Assembly (NCBI GenBank): GCA_963529855.1
Contig: CAURZK010000009.1
Span: 1-45,388 of the forward strand
DNA from: 34-65-8 sp963529855
GTDB taxonomy: Bacteria; Pseudomonadota; Alphaproteobacteria; Sphingomonadales; Sphingomonadaceae
Reading direction: 5' to 3'
DNA: 45,388 bases
Shown here: one piece after another, positions 31,444 to 39,078 of the stretch
Numbering within the stretch: the stretch's first letter is position 1
Layout of the letters: each line of letters starts with the position of its first letter
Notes under the pieces: generated by a model
What the model was told of the DNA's origin: nothing
Database searches by the model: none
Seen by the model: the letters and a program-made list of their open reading frames with translations, nothing else
Program-made: the position numbers and the translations under genes

Positions 31444-32591
31444 AAATCTCCGTCAAACTGCTTCTGGCCGCTGGCGCTGCCCTCTCGCTCGCCGCCTGCG
31501 CGACGACCCGCGAGGGTGCATCCGCGCCCCAGATCGAACAGGTCGCTACCTTCGATGGCGCGATGCCGACTGGCGTGACCGTCGCCCCCAACGGGCGCAT
31601 TTTCGTCAACTTCCCGCAATGGGGCGACAACGCGCCGTTCACGGTTGCCGAGTTTGTCGACGGCAAGGCGGTGCCTTATCCCGACGCCGCGACCAACCGG
31701 CCCGATCCGGCCGACCCGGCGGGGCATTTCATCTCGGTGCAGAGCGTGGTGGCCGACGGCGCCAATCGCCTGTGGGTGCTCGACACGGCGGCGCCCAATT
31801 TCTCTCAGCCGCAGGCCGGCGGTGCAAAGCTGGTGGCAATCGACCTCGCGACCGACCGGGTGGTGAAGACGATTGTCCTGCCGCCCAGCGTGGTGCTGCC
31901 CACGACCTACCTCAACGACGTGCGTTTCGATCTGCGTCAGGGCGCCGAGGGCGTCGCCTACCTCACCGACAGCAGCAACGAGGGGATCGGCGGCATCATC
32001 GTCGTCGATATCGCCAGCGGGCGTGCGATCCGGCGCCTGTCGAACCATGCGACGACCAACCCCGAGCCCGGCTTTACCCCGGTTGTCGATGGCGCGGTGC
32101 TGATGAACCGTCCGGCTGACGGCCCCGCGACGCCGGTAACAATCGCAAGCGACGCAATCGGGCTTAGCGCCGATGGCAGCCTGCTCTACTACGGGCCGCT
32201 GTCGGGCCGCACGCTTCACGCGGTGCCCACGGCCATGCTGCGCGACCCTGCGGTGTCCGAAGATGAACTGGCCCGCGCGGTCCGCAGCCTGGGGCGCAAA
32301 GGCGCCTCGGACGGGATTGCCGAAGACGACCGGGGCCGCGTGTTTGCCGGCGATTACGAGAACAACGCGATCCGCGTGCTCGACCAGGGTCGCTGGACGA
32401 CGGTGGTCAGCGACCCGCGCATCAGCTGGCCCGACACGCTGTCGATCGGCACCGACGGCTACCTCTACTTCACCGCCAACCAGCTTCACCGCCAGCCAGG
32501 CTTCCACGGCGGGCGGGACTTGCGCCGCAAGCCCTACGAGCTGCTCCGCATCCGGGTAGGCGCCGGGCCCGTCCTCTTACGCTCACAGTGA
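31440..32591 (+). CDS. MRJP/Yellow-family lipoprotein
   Basis: A 383-aa predicted lipoprotein: signal MKISVKLLLAAGAALSLAAC with the lipidated Cys20, followed by a Yellow/MRJP-type propeller. Shared with the paralogue at 20184 are GVTVAPNGRIFVNFPQWGD, LWVLDTAAP, TYLNDVRF and SWPDTLSIGTDGYLYFTA. It is envelope-anchored, whereas its operon partners are mostly cytosolic. The start overlaps the OYE stop (ATGA). Function is unknown; by analogy to Yellow proteins it may bind or isomerise an oxidised aromatic. A 76-base gap separates it from the SDR gene. Confidence 0.88.
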   Translation: MKISVKLLLAAGAALSLAACATTREGASAPQIEQVATFDGAMPTGVTVAPNGRIFVNFPQWGDNAPFTVAEFVDGKAVPYPDAATNRPDPADPAGHFISVQSVVADGANRLWVLDTAAPNFSQPQAGGAKLVAIDLATDRVVKTIVLPPSVVLPTTYLNDVRFDLRQGAEGVAYLTDSSNEGIGGIIVVDIASGRAIRRLSNHATTNPEPGFTPVVDGAVLMNRPADGPATPVTIASDAIGLSADGSLLYYGPLSGRTLHAVPTAMLRDPAVSEDELARAVRSLGRKGASDGIAEDDRGRVFAGDYENNAIRVLDQGRWTTVVSDPRISWPDTLSIGTDGYLYFTANQLHRQPGFHGGRDLRRKPYELLRIRVGAGPVLLRSQ

Positions 32592-32667
32592 TCCCATTAG
32601 GCCGGGCAGGCTCGCTCGGGGCCGCGATCCGGCGAAAAATCAACAACTGACTTGAAGGAATACAGTC

Positions 32668-33408
32668 ATGACCAAGGGTATCGAAGGCAAGGTAATTCTC
32701 ATTACCGGCGGCAGCAGCGGCATCGGCGCGGAAACTGCGCGTCTTCTCGCGGAACGCGGCGCGAAGGTGGCCATCGCCGCGCGGCGCAAGGACAGACTCG
32801 ACGAGGTCGTCGCGGACATCGCCGCAAACGGTGGCACGGCACGTAGCTACGCGCTGGACGTGACCGACAAATCGGCGGTCCAGTCCGTCGTCGCCGCAAT
32901 CATTGCCGACTTCGGCCGCCTCGACGTGCTGATCAACAACGCCGGGCTGATGCCGATCCGTCCGATGGCCGAGGTCAACACTGACGAGTGGGACCAGATG
33001 ATCGACGTCAATCTAAAGGGTACGCTCTACGGCATCGCGGCGGCCCTTCCCGGCTTTCTCGAGCAGGGCAGCGGTCACATCATCAACCTGAGCTCGGTTG
33101 CGGGCATCAAGGTCTTCGCACCGGGCGGCACGGTCTACTCCGGCACCAAGTTCGCCGTCAGCGCAATTAGCGAGGGCTTGCGCCACGAGGTGGGGGAAAA
33201 GGTCCGGGTCACGTCAATCGAGCCTGGAGCTGTCGAAAGCGATCTAAAGTTTACGACATCCGGCACGGCTGCCGAGACGGTGCTGGACTTCTACAAACAG
33301 GCCATCCCGACGGCATCGGTGGCGCGTGCTATCGCGTTCGCTGTCGAACAACCTGATGACGTCGACGTCAACGCGATCGTCATCCGGCCGACCGCACAGG
33401 AGTTCTGA
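32668..33408 (+). CDS. short-chain dehydrogenase/reductase
   Basis: A 246-aa classical SDR. Cofactor motif TGGSSGIG (13-20), NNAG (90-93), catalytic Ser143, Tyr157 and Lys161 (YSGTK). The Arg-rich region after the second strand (AARRKDR) suggests NADP(H). The substrate is unknown; the neighbourhood suggests a carbonyl compound. The ATG at 32668 follows ttgaaggaa. It may be transcribed with the upstream operon or from its own promoter in the 76-base gap. Confidence 0.93.
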   Translation: MTKGIEGKVILITGGSSGIGAETARLLAERGAKVAIAARRKDRLDEVVADIAANGGTARSYALDVTDKSAVQSVVAAIIADFGRLDVLINNAGLMPIRPMAEVNTDEWDQMIDVNLKGTLYGIAAALPGFLEQGSGHIINLSSVAGIKVFAPGGTVYSGTKFAVSAISEGLRHEVGEKVRVTSIEPGAVESDLKFTTSGTAAETVLDFYKQAIPTASVARAIAFAVEQPDDVDVNAIVIRPTAQEF

Positions 33409-33449
33409 TTTCGACGAGGAGGCGGGGCCGCGTGTGCTCCGCCTCATAA

Positions 33450-33475
33450 GGAACGTTCCGGCCCGCCCTACCGTT
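33450..33475 (+). promoter_or_regulatory. EcfG-type general-stress promoter
   Basis: GGAAC (33450-33454), 17 bases, then CGTT (33472-33475) match the GGAAC-N16/17-CGTT consensus of the alphaproteobacterial general-stress sigma factor EcfG. The site lies about 45 bases upstream of the ABM gene at 33520, a proper distance for a promoter. Confidence 0.7.
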
Positions 33476-33519
33476 ACTTTGGCGAATAATATCTGTCCGT
33501 TTCACTTGAGGAGTCATTT

Positions 33520-33813
33520 ATGCCCAAATTTGCCCTGTATGTACCACTGAAGGCCAAGCCCGGAAAAGAGCGCGATGTCGCCGATTTCCTGACCTCGGCA
33601 TTGCCGCTCGTTCAAGCTGAGCCGGGCACTCAGACCTGGTACGCGATCGAGGAAGGTCCCGGTGCGTACGCGATCTTCGATACGTTCGAGACAGAGGAGG
33701 ATCGCCAGGCCCATCTCGACGGCAAGGTTGCCGCCGCACTGATGGAAAAGGCAGACGAACTGTTTTCCGAACCGCCGCAGATTCACAAATTCACCCTGCT
33801 GGCCGCGAAATAG
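33520..33813 (+). CDS. ABM-domain protein (putative quinol monooxygenase)
   Basis: A 97-aa single dimeric alpha/beta-barrel domain. The signature WYAIEEGPGAYAIFDTFETE and the C-terminal SEPPQIHKF closely match both halves of the tandem protein at 19510. Family members are annotated as quinol monooxygenase-like (YgiN type) or as small stress proteins. Strong ribosome site gaggag before the ATG. It sits behind an EcfG-type promoter, so it is probably induced by general stress. Followed by a Rho-independent terminator at 33921. Confidence 0.88.
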   Translation: MPKFALYVPLKAKPGKERDVADFLTSALPLVQAEPGTQTWYAIEEGPGAYAIFDTFETEEDRQAHLDGKVAAALMEKADELFSEPPQIHKFTLLAAK

Positions 33814-33920
33814 CGGAGCGGTCGGCACCCTACGCTGCCGCTTGACTATAGGGTAAGTCTCGAGTTCCATCCGGAATGGATGGACCGGCCGAACCGGGAA
33901 ATAAATAAAATGAATACGAC

Positions 33921-33954
33921 GGGCCATCCGCGATAGTGGATGGCCCTGTCTTTT
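33921..33954 (+). terminator. Rho-independent terminator
   Basis: A perfect nine-base stem (gggccatcc and ggatggccc) around an eight-base loop, followed by tgtctttt. It ends the transcript of the ABM gene. Confidence 0.88.
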
Positions 33955-34128
33955 GCGCTTATGACACCTCTGATTTCACTGATAAGGCGCCGTTGATGTG
34001 TCGCGACGGAACCGCACCATTGGTCTGCGGCTGATTCCTGCGCACATCAATTCGGCGCGTTATTCGGCCGTTCTGGCCAAGTCATCAAAAAGCCGCCGTT
34101 AATTCACCCAGGATGGCCCTAACGTGAC

Positions 34129-34153
34129 GGAACCTCTCTGGTGGCGGAAGGTT
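34129..34153 (+). promoter_or_regulatory. possible EcfG-type promoter
   Basis: GGAAC (34129-34133) and GTT (34151-34153) are 17 bases apart, within the general-stress consensus, although the base before GTT is g instead of c. The site is about 115 bases upstream of the ADH start at 34270. Weaker than the 33450 site. Confidence 0.45.
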
Positions 34154-34269
34154 GAGTAAACTGCGATCACTTGAAAGGTGCCATGTCCTCCGCCGTTGCG
34201 ATGAACGGGATCATGACCACGCTCTCGATTTGATGACGCGTTGAGAAGAGCTGCGAAAGGAAAAGATCT

Positions 34270-35409
34270 GTGAAAGCTGTCGTATACAACGGGCCCAAAG
34301 ATGTTTCCGTCAATACCATCGATGATCCCAGGATCGAAAAGCAGACCGATGTTATCATCCGGCTGACCACGACCAATATCTGCGGGTCGGACCTTCACAT
34401 GTATGAAGGCCGTACCAGTTTCGAGAAGGGCAAAGTCTTCGGTCACGAAAACCTTGGAGAGGTCATCGAAGTCGGCTCTGCCGTAGATCGCATCAAGAAG
34501 GGTGATCGCGTGTGCATGCCGTTCAACGTTGGTTGCGGTTTCTGCGAAAATTGCGAACGCGGTTTGACGGGTTTTTGCCTCACGACCAACCCTGGCACAG
34601 CCGGCGCAGCGTATGGCTTTGCTGAGATGGGTCCGTGGCAAGGTGGTCAGGCCGAATTGATGCGCGTTCCTTATGCGGATTTCAATTGTCTGAAGCTGCC
34701 CGACGGCGCTGAGGAGAAGGAGGATGACTATGTCATGCTCTCCGACATCTTCCCGACGGGTTGGCATGGCGTCGAACTGTCAGGTTTCCTGCCTGGCGAA
34801 AGCATCGCGATCTACGGCGCCGGTCCGGTCGGTTTGATGGCCGCGCATTCAGCCGAAATTCGTGGTGCCTCTCAGATCTTCGTGGTGGATTCTCACGATG
34901 ACCGGCTGAAGCTGGCCGAGGCGATGGGCGCTATTCCGATCGATATGCGCAAGGGCGATCCCGCCCAGCAGATCCTTGACGCGACCGGCGGCCTCGGGAC
35001 CGACCGGGGGGTCGAGGCGGTCGGGTATCAGTGTTGCGATCGCCACGGCAAGGAGCGCAGCAATTACACGATGAACTGCCTCGTCAAAAGCACGAAGGCC
35101 ACCGGCGGGATCGGCGTCGTCGGCGTGTTCATTCCGGAAGACCCGAACGCGCCTGACGATCTCCAGAAGGAAGGCAAGATCGCTTTCGACTTCGGCGACT
35201 TCTGGTTCAAGGGCCAGAAGATCGGCACCGGCCAGTGCAACGTAAAGCACTACAACCGGCGACTGATGAAGCTTATCGAGCAAGACCGGGCCAATCCCGC
35301 CCAAATCATCTCGCACCGACTGCCGCTTGATCAGGCACCCGACGCCTACAAGCATTTCGACGAGCGCGATGCTGGTTGGACGAAGGTCGTGCTCAAGCCG
35401 GGAACCTGA
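34270..35409 (+). CDS. zinc-dependent alcohol dehydrogenase (formaldehyde dehydrogenase-like)
   Basis: A 379-aa medium-chain dehydrogenase. Catalytic zinc site in NICGSDLHMYEG and GHENLGE; structural zinc cysteines in GCGFCENCERGLTGFC; NAD motif GAGPVGLMA. It matches the glutathione-independent formaldehyde dehydrogenase group and is a relative of the gene at 25267. The start is GTG at 34270, with aaaggaaaag upstream; the next ATG is too far inside. It is followed 31 bases later by a DJ-1/PfpI gene, so the pair is probably one transcript for aldehyde removal. Confidence 0.92.
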   Translation: MKAVVYNGPKDVSVNTIDDPRIEKQTDVIIRLTTTNICGSDLHMYEGRTSFEKGKVFGHENLGEVIEVGSAVDRIKKGDRVCMPFNVGCGFCENCERGLTGFCLTTNPGTAGAAYGFAEMGPWQGGQAELMRVPYADFNCLKLPDGAEEKEDDYVMLSDIFPTGWHGVELSGFLPGESIAIYGAGPVGLMAAHSAEIRGASQIFVVDSHDDRLKLAEAMGAIPIDMRKGDPAQQILDATGGLGTDRGVEAVGYQCCDRHGKERSNYTMNCLVKSTKATGGIGVVGVFIPEDPNAPDDLQKEGKIAFDFGDFWFKGQKIGTGQCNVKHYNRRLMKLIEQDRANPAQIISHRLPLDQAPDAYKHFDERDAGWTKVVLKPGT

Positions 35410-35440
35410 CCTTGGTCTTCGACGGAACAGGAAATAAGTT

Positions 35441-35986
35441 ATGACTTTAGAAGGCAAATCAGTTGCCATTCTGATCGCACCCCGCGGGACGGAAGAACCG
35501 GAATTCTCGAAGCCCAAGCAAGCTGTCGAGGACGCGGGTGGCAAAGTGACCGTAGTCAGTTTCGAACCGGGCAAGGCTCGCACAGTCAATAGCGATCTTG
35601 ACGAGGGCGGCAGCTATACGATCGACAAGACGTTTTCCGAGGTCAAAGCCGACGATTTCGACGGGCTTGTTGTGCCCGGAGGGACTGTCGGTGCCGACAA
35701 GCTGCGCGCCAGCGCCGAGTCAATTGGTTTCATCAGGGCTTTCTTCGATCAGAAAAAACCTGTTGCGGCGATATGCCACGCACCCTGGACATTGATCGAG
35801 GCGGGCGTGCTCAAGGGTCGCACCTTGACGTCCTACCCCACGCTGAAGGTCGATATCGAGAACGCCGGCGGTGCATGGACCAACGAGGAAGTCGTGGTCG
35901 ACAACGGCCTTGTTACCAGCCGCGATCCCGATGATCTGCCCGCCTTCTGTGCCAAGCTCGTCGAGGAAATCGCAGCAGGGAATTAA
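35441..35986 (+). CDS. DJ-1/PfpI-family protein (YhbO/PfpI type)
   Basis: A 181-aa cytosolic PfpI/YhbO-type protein. Cys112 and His113 (AAICHAPWTLIEAG) form the nucleophile elbow, and acidic residues in GTEEPEF (residues 16-22) supply the Glu partner. The family has been described as protease, deglycase or glyoxalase III; which applies is disputed. It is a different branch from the Tat-signal DJ-1 at 29070. Start ATG after acaggaaataagtt. Two strong hairpins lie beyond the stop (36048-36084 and 36128-36159). Confidence 0.93.
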   Translation: MTLEGKSVAILIAPRGTEEPEFSKPKQAVEDAGGKVTVVSFEPGKARTVNSDLDEGGSYTIDKTFSEVKADDFDGLVVPGGTVGADKLRASAESIGFIRAFFDQKKPVAAICHAPWTLIEAGVLKGRTLTSYPTLKVDIENAGGAWTNEEVVVDNGLVTSRDPDDLPAFCAKLVEEIAAGN

Positions 35987-36047
35987 GACGGGGCGTTTCT
36001 ACGAACCATGTGAGGGCCTCTCCCTGGGGGCGGTTCGCACAATGGAA

Positions 36048-36084
36048 GCGTGGCGGATGGCCAGCGATTGGCCGTCCGCCACGC
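36048..36084. terminator. strong hairpin between convergent genes
   Basis: A 16-bp stem (gcgtggcggatggcca with its complement, one G-T type mismatch) and a five-base loop. There is no T tail. It lies between the rightward DJ-1 gene and the leftward uvrA-like gene, so it may stop or stabilise transcripts from either side. Confidence 0.55.
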
Positions 36085-36127
36085 CGCGTATCACACGAAC
36101 AGTGCGCATCTGGCGGCACTCAAGCCC

Positions 36128-36159
36128 TGAGCCGCGTCAACCGCGGTGACCGCGGCTCA
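36128..36159. other. GC-rich imperfect palindrome
   Basis: tgagccgcgtca and tgaccgcggctca pair with a one-base bulge around a seven-base loop. It is located about 80 bases before the 3' end of the uvrA-like gene, with no T tail. It could be a second terminator or a repeat-type palindrome. Confidence 0.45.
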
Positions 36160-36241
36160 GGCTCAAGCATCCAGATTCGACCCATTCCAGCCTGTGGTTG
36201 AGATGCACCTGAGGGAACGTGCGTTCGGCCAGATTTACGAG

Positions 36242-38902
36242 CTACAGCGCCGCCTTGAGATAGCGGGCGGTGAGACTGCCTTCCGCTTCCGCAACCACGC
36301 CGGGGACGCCGCTGGCAACGATACGGCCCCCATCTTCCCCGGCCCCCGGTCCCAGGTCGATGATCCAGTCCGCCTGTGCGATGGCGCGCATGTCATGTTC
36401 GACGACTACGACGGTATTGCCGGCGTCTACGAGGCCCTGCAAGTGTTGCATCAGCCGGTCGCTATCGGAGGGATGAAGCCCCGAAGTTGGCTCGTCGAGG
36501 ATGTAGATCGTGTTGCCGCGTTGAGCGCGTTGCAGTTCAGTCGCCAGCTTGATGCGCTGCGCCTCCCCGCCAGACAGCTCGGTCGCCGGCTGACCAAGCC
36601 TCAGATAGCCAAGACCGATCTCCCGCAACACATCGAGGGAGCGCATGACAGATGCCTCGCCAGCGAAGAAATCGCACGCATCGTCGACCGTCAGTTCGAG
36701 CACCTGGGCGATATTGCGCCCGTTCCATTCGACTTCGAGTGTTTGCGGGTTGTAGCGAGAGCCATGACAGGTCGAGCACGGGGCAAAAACGCTCGGCAGG
36801 AACAGCAACTCCACCATGACGTATCCCTCGCCCTCGCACACAGGGCAGCGGCCTTGCGGGACGTTGAACGAGAACCTTCCCGGGCTGTATTGCCGCCGGC
36901 GGGCGAGCGGCGTATCAGCGAAGATCCGTCGCATATGGTCGAACATGCCGCTGTAGGTGGCCAGGTTCGAGCGCGGCGTGCGGCCGATCGGTTTCTGATC
37001 GACCCGCACCAGCCTGCGGACATGCTCCATGCCTGCGACGATGCGTCCGTCAGTGTCGTTCTGCGCAACATTGAGCAGCGGATCGATATCCTCCTCCTCG
37101 GCCACGGGGGAGCCGCCGAGGTATTCTGTCACGAGGTCGGGCAGCGCCTGACTGACAAGACTGGATTTGCCCGATCCCGAAATGCCGGTGACAGCGGTGA
37201 AGCAGCCGATGGGAAACTCGACGTCGAGACCATGGAGATTGTTACGACTGATCCCTTCAAGGCGTAGCCATGCCTTGGGATCGCGCGGTGTGCGCTCACC
37301 GCGTAGCGGCTCTGCGAACAGGTAGCGGCGGGTGATCGAAGTCTCGACGTCGGCAAGCCCCTCTATCGGCCCGCTGTAGAGGACTTCACCGCCCTTTTCC
37401 CCGGCTCCTGGCCCGACATCGACGAGCCATTCCGCGCGGCGGATCACGTCGAGATCATGTTCGACAACGAACAGGGAGTTGCCCGCCGCCTTGAGGCGCT
37501 CGAGGATGGTGAGCAAGGCTTCGCCATCTGCCGGGTGCAACCCTGCCGAAGGCTCGTCGAGCACATAGACCACGCCGAAAAGCTGTGACGACAATTGCGT
37601 GGCAAGCCGCAAGCGCTGCAGCTCTCCGGAGGAGAGCGTCGGCGTGCTGCGGTCGAGCGAAATGTAGCCAAGGCCAAGATCGATCAGCGGGTCCAGCCGC
37701 TCGATCAATTCGCAGGCAAGGCGTTGGGCAGCGATCCGCTTCTCGTCGGAGAGATTGGGCGTGCGGCGTACGTCGGGCGCGCCCTTGTGCGCAGAGCCGC
37801 CCGCCGCAACCCGTTGTTCGACCGCTGCATCGCGGGCCGCTTTTTCCAGGACATGGCCCTTCGAGGGGGCGGAGACCGCCCCATACGCGCCTTGCGCGAC
37901 GGGCATCAGCAAGTCCTTCAGCTTGAGCACCGTCAGGTCGCCGAACTCGGCGATGTCGAGGCCGGCGAATTTGACCGACAGGGCTTCGCGCTTCAGGCGC
38001 TTGCCGTCGCAGGTCGGGCAATCGCGGCCGATGATATATTGCGAGACGCGCTTCTTCATCAGCGCGCTTTTGGTGTTGGCGAAGGTTTCCAGCAAATAGC
38101 GGCGCGCGCCGGTGAAGGTGCCATGGTAGCTCGGTTCCATTCCGCGCTTGAGCGCCGTCCGGGTCTGTTCGGGCGTCAGGCCCGCATAGACCGGCACCGT
38201 CGGCGCCTCTTCCGTGAAGAGGATCCAGTCGCGATCCTTTTTCGGCAGGTCGCGCCACGGCGTATCGACATCATAGCCGAGCGAAACGAGGATATCGCGC
38301 AGGTTCTGGCCATGCCACGCGGTTGGCCAGGCGGCGATCGCCCGGTCGCGAATGGTGAGGCTGGTGTCAGGAACCATCGTCTCTTCGGTCGCGTCATAGA
38401 CGCGGCCGATGCCGTGGCAGGTCGGGCAGGCCCCCGCGACCGTGTTGGGGGAGAAATCCTCCGCATAGAGCATGGGTTGATGGTGCGGATATTCGCCGAC
38501 GCGCGAATAGAGCATCCGCACCAGGCTGGAGAGCGTCGTCACGCTGCCGACCGAGGAGCGCGCGTTGGCCGAGCCGCGCTGCTGCTGCAACGCGACCGCA
38601 GGCGGCAAACCGTCGATCGCGTCGACCTCCGGCACGCCGGCCTGGTCGATCAGGCGACGGGCATAGGGCGCAACCGATTCCAGATAACGCCGCTGGGCTT
38701 CGGCATAAAGGGTGCCGAACGCGAGCGATGACTTGCCCGAGCCCGATATGCCGGTGAACACCACGAAGGCGTCGCGCGGTACATCGACGTCGATATTTTT
38801 GAGGTTGTTCTGGCGCGCGCCGTGAACCTGCACGCAAGCGGGCGGCCCCGCATGCCCATGATCGGTGGCCGCCGTCGCCGCGTGTACATCCTTGCTCTTC
38901 AA
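36242..38902 (-). CDS. uvrA: UvrA-like excinuclease ATPase (short paralogue)
   Basis: An 886-aa double ABC ATPase of the UvrA family. The first Walker A is GISGSGKSS (residues 51-59), with signature TLSSGELQRLRLA; the second Walker A GISGSGKSS lies near 575, with signature ELSGGEAQRIKLA. A full zinc module CPVCEGEG...CSTCHGSRYN lies at about 687-713. The protein is about 60 residues shorter than housekeeping UvrA and its first zinc region is reduced (CPTCHGIG only), features of the UvrA2/class II group linked to damage tolerance or drug resistance. It starts with TTG at 38902 after caggaag; a TAG lies just upstream. It is monocistronic. Confidence 0.93.
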   Translation of the reverse strand: MKSKDVHAATAATDHGHAGPPACVQVHGARQNNLKNIDVDVPRDAFVVFTGISGSGKSSLAFGTLYAEAQRRYLESVAPYARRLIDQAGVPEVDAIDGLPPAVALQQQRGSANARSSVGSVTTLSSLVRMLYSRVGEYPHHQPMLYAEDFSPNTVAGACPTCHGIGRVYDATEETMVPDTSLTIRDRAIAAWPTAWHGQNLRDILVSLGYDVDTPWRDLPKKDRDWILFTEEAPTVPVYAGLTPEQTRTALKRGMEPSYHGTFTGARRYLLETFANTKSALMKKRVSQYIIGRDCPTCDGKRLKREALSVKFAGLDIAEFGDLTVLKLKDLLMPVAQGAYGAVSAPSKGHVLEKAARDAAVEQRVAAGGSAHKGAPDVRRTPNLSDEKRIAAQRLACELIERLDPLIDLGLGYISLDRSTPTLSSGELQRLRLATQLSSQLFGVVYVLDEPSAGLHPADGEALLTILERLKAAGNSLFVVEHDLDVIRRAEWLVDVGPGAGEKGGEVLYSGPIEGLADVETSITRRYLFAEPLRGERTPRDPKAWLRLEGISRNNLHGLDVEFPIGCFTAVTGISGSGKSSLVSQALPDLVTEYLGGSPVAEEEDIDPLLNVAQNDTDGRIVAGMEHVRRLVRVDQKPIGRTPRSNLATYSGMFDHMRRIFADTPLARRRQYSPGRFSFNVPQGRCPVCEGEGYVMVELLFLPSVFAPCSTCHGSRYNPQTLEVEWNGRNIAQVLELTVDDACDFFAGEASVMRSLDVLREIGLGYLRLGQPATELSGGEAQRIKLATELQRAQRGNTIYILDEPTSGLHPSDSDRLMQHLQGLVDAGNTVVVVEHDMRAIAQADWIIDLGPGAGEDGGRIVASGVPGVVAEAEGSLTARYLKAAL

Positions 38903-39003
38903 TTCGGTCTTCCTGCCCTATACGCCCGTGCGGCCCGTGGTTCATCACAGTCGGGTAACAGATGAATGCATTTCGACGCGTTGCCCATTTGCCGGAGCGC
39001 GCT

Positions 39004-39032
39004 TCATCATGGCCGGGGTCGGGCCATGATGA
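39004..39032 (-). terminator. probable terminator of frmA
   Basis: An 11-bp perfect stem (tcatcatggcc and ggccatgatga) with a seven-base loop lies about 45 bases past the frmA stop on the minus strand. There is no clear T run, so it is only a probable terminator. Confidence 0.5.
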
Positions 39033-39078
39033 CGCCCAAGTTGTCGATACGAGCCTCGCGCCGCTTCGGATCGGCGGG

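Larger units (their letters stand above)
33814..34269. other. intergenic stretch with terminator and stress promoter
   Basis: This stretch of 456 bases has no gene; an antisense open frame running in from the ADH gene is a shadow. It contains a strong terminator (33921-33954) and, further on, a GGAAC-N17-GTT site (34129-34153) ahead of the alcohol dehydrogenase. Confidence 0.65.

Noticed and set aside
31179..32507. A 442-codon minus frame opposite the OYE and MRJP genes
   Set aside because: It spans two real genes on the other strand and shows no motif.
34099..34767. Minus-strand frame across the start of the zinc ADH
   Set aside because: Antisense shadow that crosses the ADH promoter region.
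36146..37267. Long + frame overlapping the 3' part of the uvrA-like gene
   Set aside because: Shadow of the ABC signature and zinc-module region on the minus strand.
37595..38731. Long + strand frame opposite the uvrA-like gene
   Set aside because: Antisense shadow; the UvrA motifs on the minus strand are complete.
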